Below, in pieces: positions 4,997 to 6,324 of a stretch of 6,324 nucleotides of DNA. The notes under the pieces are model-generated. The model was not told the origin of the DNA. It saw only the letters and a program-made list of their open reading frames with translations, and did not search any database. The position numbers were made by a program, and so were the translations under genes. The DNA comes from Anaerolineae bacterium (lineage in GTDB: Bacteria; Chloroflexota; Anaerolineae; 4572-78; J111): positions 1-6,324 of the forward strand of contig JAGRCC010000674.1 of NCBI GenBank assembly GCA_020433785.1. The letters are read 5' to 3'. The first letter of the stretch is position 1. Every line of letters starts with the position of its first letter.

Positions 4997-6324
4997 ATGG
5001 CAAACTTCGATGATTTACGGCGACGCGCGGAAGAGCAGAGCGAAGGCATAACCTCTGCCGACAGCCCCGATTATGCGGCCCATGATCTGGCAAAGATAGT
5101 TGAGGATCTGCGTATTCATCAAGTTGAGTTAGAAATCCAGAACCAAGATCTGCGCGAGGCGCAGCAGCAGCTTGAAATCTCGCGCGAACAGTACCGGGTG
5201 CTGTACGACTCCGCGCCGGTCGGTTACTTTACCCTGGATGCGGCCGGCGTTATTCTGGCCGCTAATCTAACCGGGGCCGCCTTATTAAACGTCGAGCGTC
5301 CGGCTTTGCTCCAGCAATCCTTTCTCTCATTTACGGATTATGCTGATCGTGATACATTCTACCTACATCTACGGCGCTGTATATCAACCCAAACCGGCCA
5401 AGCCTGCGAGGTACGGCTGCTGCCTAAAAAGGGCGATCCTTTTATAGCCCATTTGGAAAGCACGCCGGCCGTGGACACGCTTAAAGGTATCCCTTATATT
5501 CGAACCATCGTGATCGATATCACCGCCCGGAAGCAGATGGAGGCTGAGTTGGAACAGCATCGCCATCATCTGAAGCATTTGGTGGACGTTCGCACCACGG
5601 AACTGAGCCAGGCCAATACCCAACTACAAACCGAGGTCGCGGAACGCACCCGCGCCGAGGCCGTTTTAGCCGAGAGCAAGCAGCGGCTGGAGCAAACCCT
5701 GGCCGAATTAAAAGCGGCCCGGCGGCGGGAGGTTCGCCAAGAGCGGCTGGCGGCGGTGGGCCAACTGGCGGCGGGCATTGCCCACGATTTCAACAACATC
5801 CTGACTGTCATCACCGGTCATGCCGCCCTGCTGGAGATGGAGGTTGAAAACTTTACCCCCGACGACCAGGACAGTATCAGATCTATTCGTGAGCAAAGCG
5901 AACGCGCCGCCCACCTCATTCGTCAAATTTTAGATTTCACCCACCAGACCATTCGCCAACCCCGGCGGGTTGAACTGGGCGATTTTCTCCACTACACCCG
6001 CTCTTTTTTAGAGCGCACCATTCCGGAAAATATCGGCATCTTGCTGCGTATCAAACCCGAACCCTTTATTATCGAGGCCGACCCCACCCAATTACAACAA
6101 CTGTTCACCAATCTGGCTCTCAATGCCCGCGATGCCATGCCGGACGGCGGACTGCTTGAGATTCGCCTGGTGCATTTCAAGGTTGAACCGGATCAGCCGC
6201 CACCTTGCCCGGAACTAACGCCGGGCTACTGGGCACGTCTTTCCGTAACCGACAACGGCACAGGCATTCCGCCCGATGCTTTACCTCACATCTTCGAGCC
6301 GTTCTTTACCACCAAAGAGGTCGG
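4997..6324 (+). CDS. PAS-domain sensor histidine kinase (3' end outside window)
   Basis: The start ATG at 4997 follows AAGGAGG (4986-4992, gap 4), a strong but close binding site. The 442 visible residues show a helical N-terminus with IHQVELEIQNQDLREAQQQL (40-59) and a PAS domain (about 64-178, DSAPVGYFTLDAAG). A long coiled coil (about 178-250) follows. The HisKA domain carries the phospho-accepting His263 in GIAHDFNNIL. The HATPase domain shows an N-box NLALNARDA (372-380), a G1 box DNGTG (419-423) and an F-box FEPFFTTK (433-440). The G2 box and any C-terminal receiver lie beyond the window. It would autophosphorylate from ATP and pass phosphate to a response regulator that is not visible here. 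No membrane segment is seen, so it is probably cytosolic. It lies 133 bases after the CheB/CheR gene on the same strand, likely co-transcribed, and supplies the kinase module absent from that protein. It may be a hybrid kinase. Confidence 0.93.
   Translation, partial: MANFDDLRRRAEEQSEGITSADSPDYAAHDLAKIVEDLRIHQVELEIQNQDLREAQQQLEISREQYRVLYDSAPVGYFTLDAAGVILAANLTGAALLNVERPALLQQSFLSFTDYADRDTFYLHLRRCISTQTGQACEVRLLPKKGDPFIAHLESTPAVDTLKGIPYIRTIVIDITARKQMEAELEQHRHHLKHLVDVRTTELSQANTQLQTEVAERTRAEAVLAESKQRLEQTLAELKAARRREVRQERLAAVGQLAAGIAHDFNNILTVITGHAALLEMEVENFTPDDQDSIRSIREQSERAAHLIRQILDFTHQTIRQPRRVELGDFLHYTRSFLERTIPENIGILLRIKPEPFIIEADPTQLQQLFTNLALNARDAMPDGGLLEIRLVHFKVEPDQPPPCPELTPGYWARLSVTDNGTGIPPDALPHIFEPFFTTKEV

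Overview
The window looks like an accessory, signalling-rich stretch of a free-living bacterial chromosome with moderate GC content. The gene style fits a filamentous or environmental phylum such as Chloroflexota, with Cyanobacteria as an alternative. The hints are a CheB/CheR/PAS fusion next to a PAS histidine kinase, a heptameric GGGAGTA-type repeat, and many intergenic palindromes. This placement is an inference; no rRNA or marker gene is present.

Layout. Positions 1-97 hold a G-rich heptamer tandem repeat and no gene. A minus-strand gene (98-898) encodes a 266-residue soluble helical protein of unknown function. It has a clear ribosome binding site and a good candidate sigma70 promoter (975-1002). 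A divergent noncoding region of about 920 bases (899-1821) follows. It contains four tandem copies of a 41-bp repeat (1121-1281), a perfect short palindrome (1324-1339), a dense cluster of hairpins at about 1395-1590 that I read as a candidate structured RNA resembling the IscB-associated HEARO/omega RNA class but without an iscB gene, a TATAAT promoter element overlapped by an 8-bp inverted repeat (1646-1675), and a leader hairpin (1772-1791).

The plus-strand gene at 1822-4863 encodes a 1013-residue protein: disordered N-terminus, CheB methylesterase, CheR methyltransferase, PAS, long coiled coil, PAS_10-type domain and a final PAS. It has no kinase domain. After 133 bases with a perfect 26-bp palindrome, a second plus-strand gene (4997 to the window end, truncated) encodes a PAS/HisKA/HATPase histidine kinase. 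The two genes probably work together: a sensory PAS/CheB/CheR protein beside the kinase module that it lacks.

The most interesting signal is simple-sequence repeats in the CheB/CheR gene. An uninterrupted run of 11 CCAA tetranucleotides lies in the coding sequence just before the CheB domain, and any single-unit change would cause an early stop. Two poly-C tracts (C9 and C8) lie in the linker between CheR and the first PAS, and a C7 tract lies in the promoter spacer. Together these suggest a phase-variable chemosensory switch. The second notable signal is the orphan structured-RNA candidate upstream.
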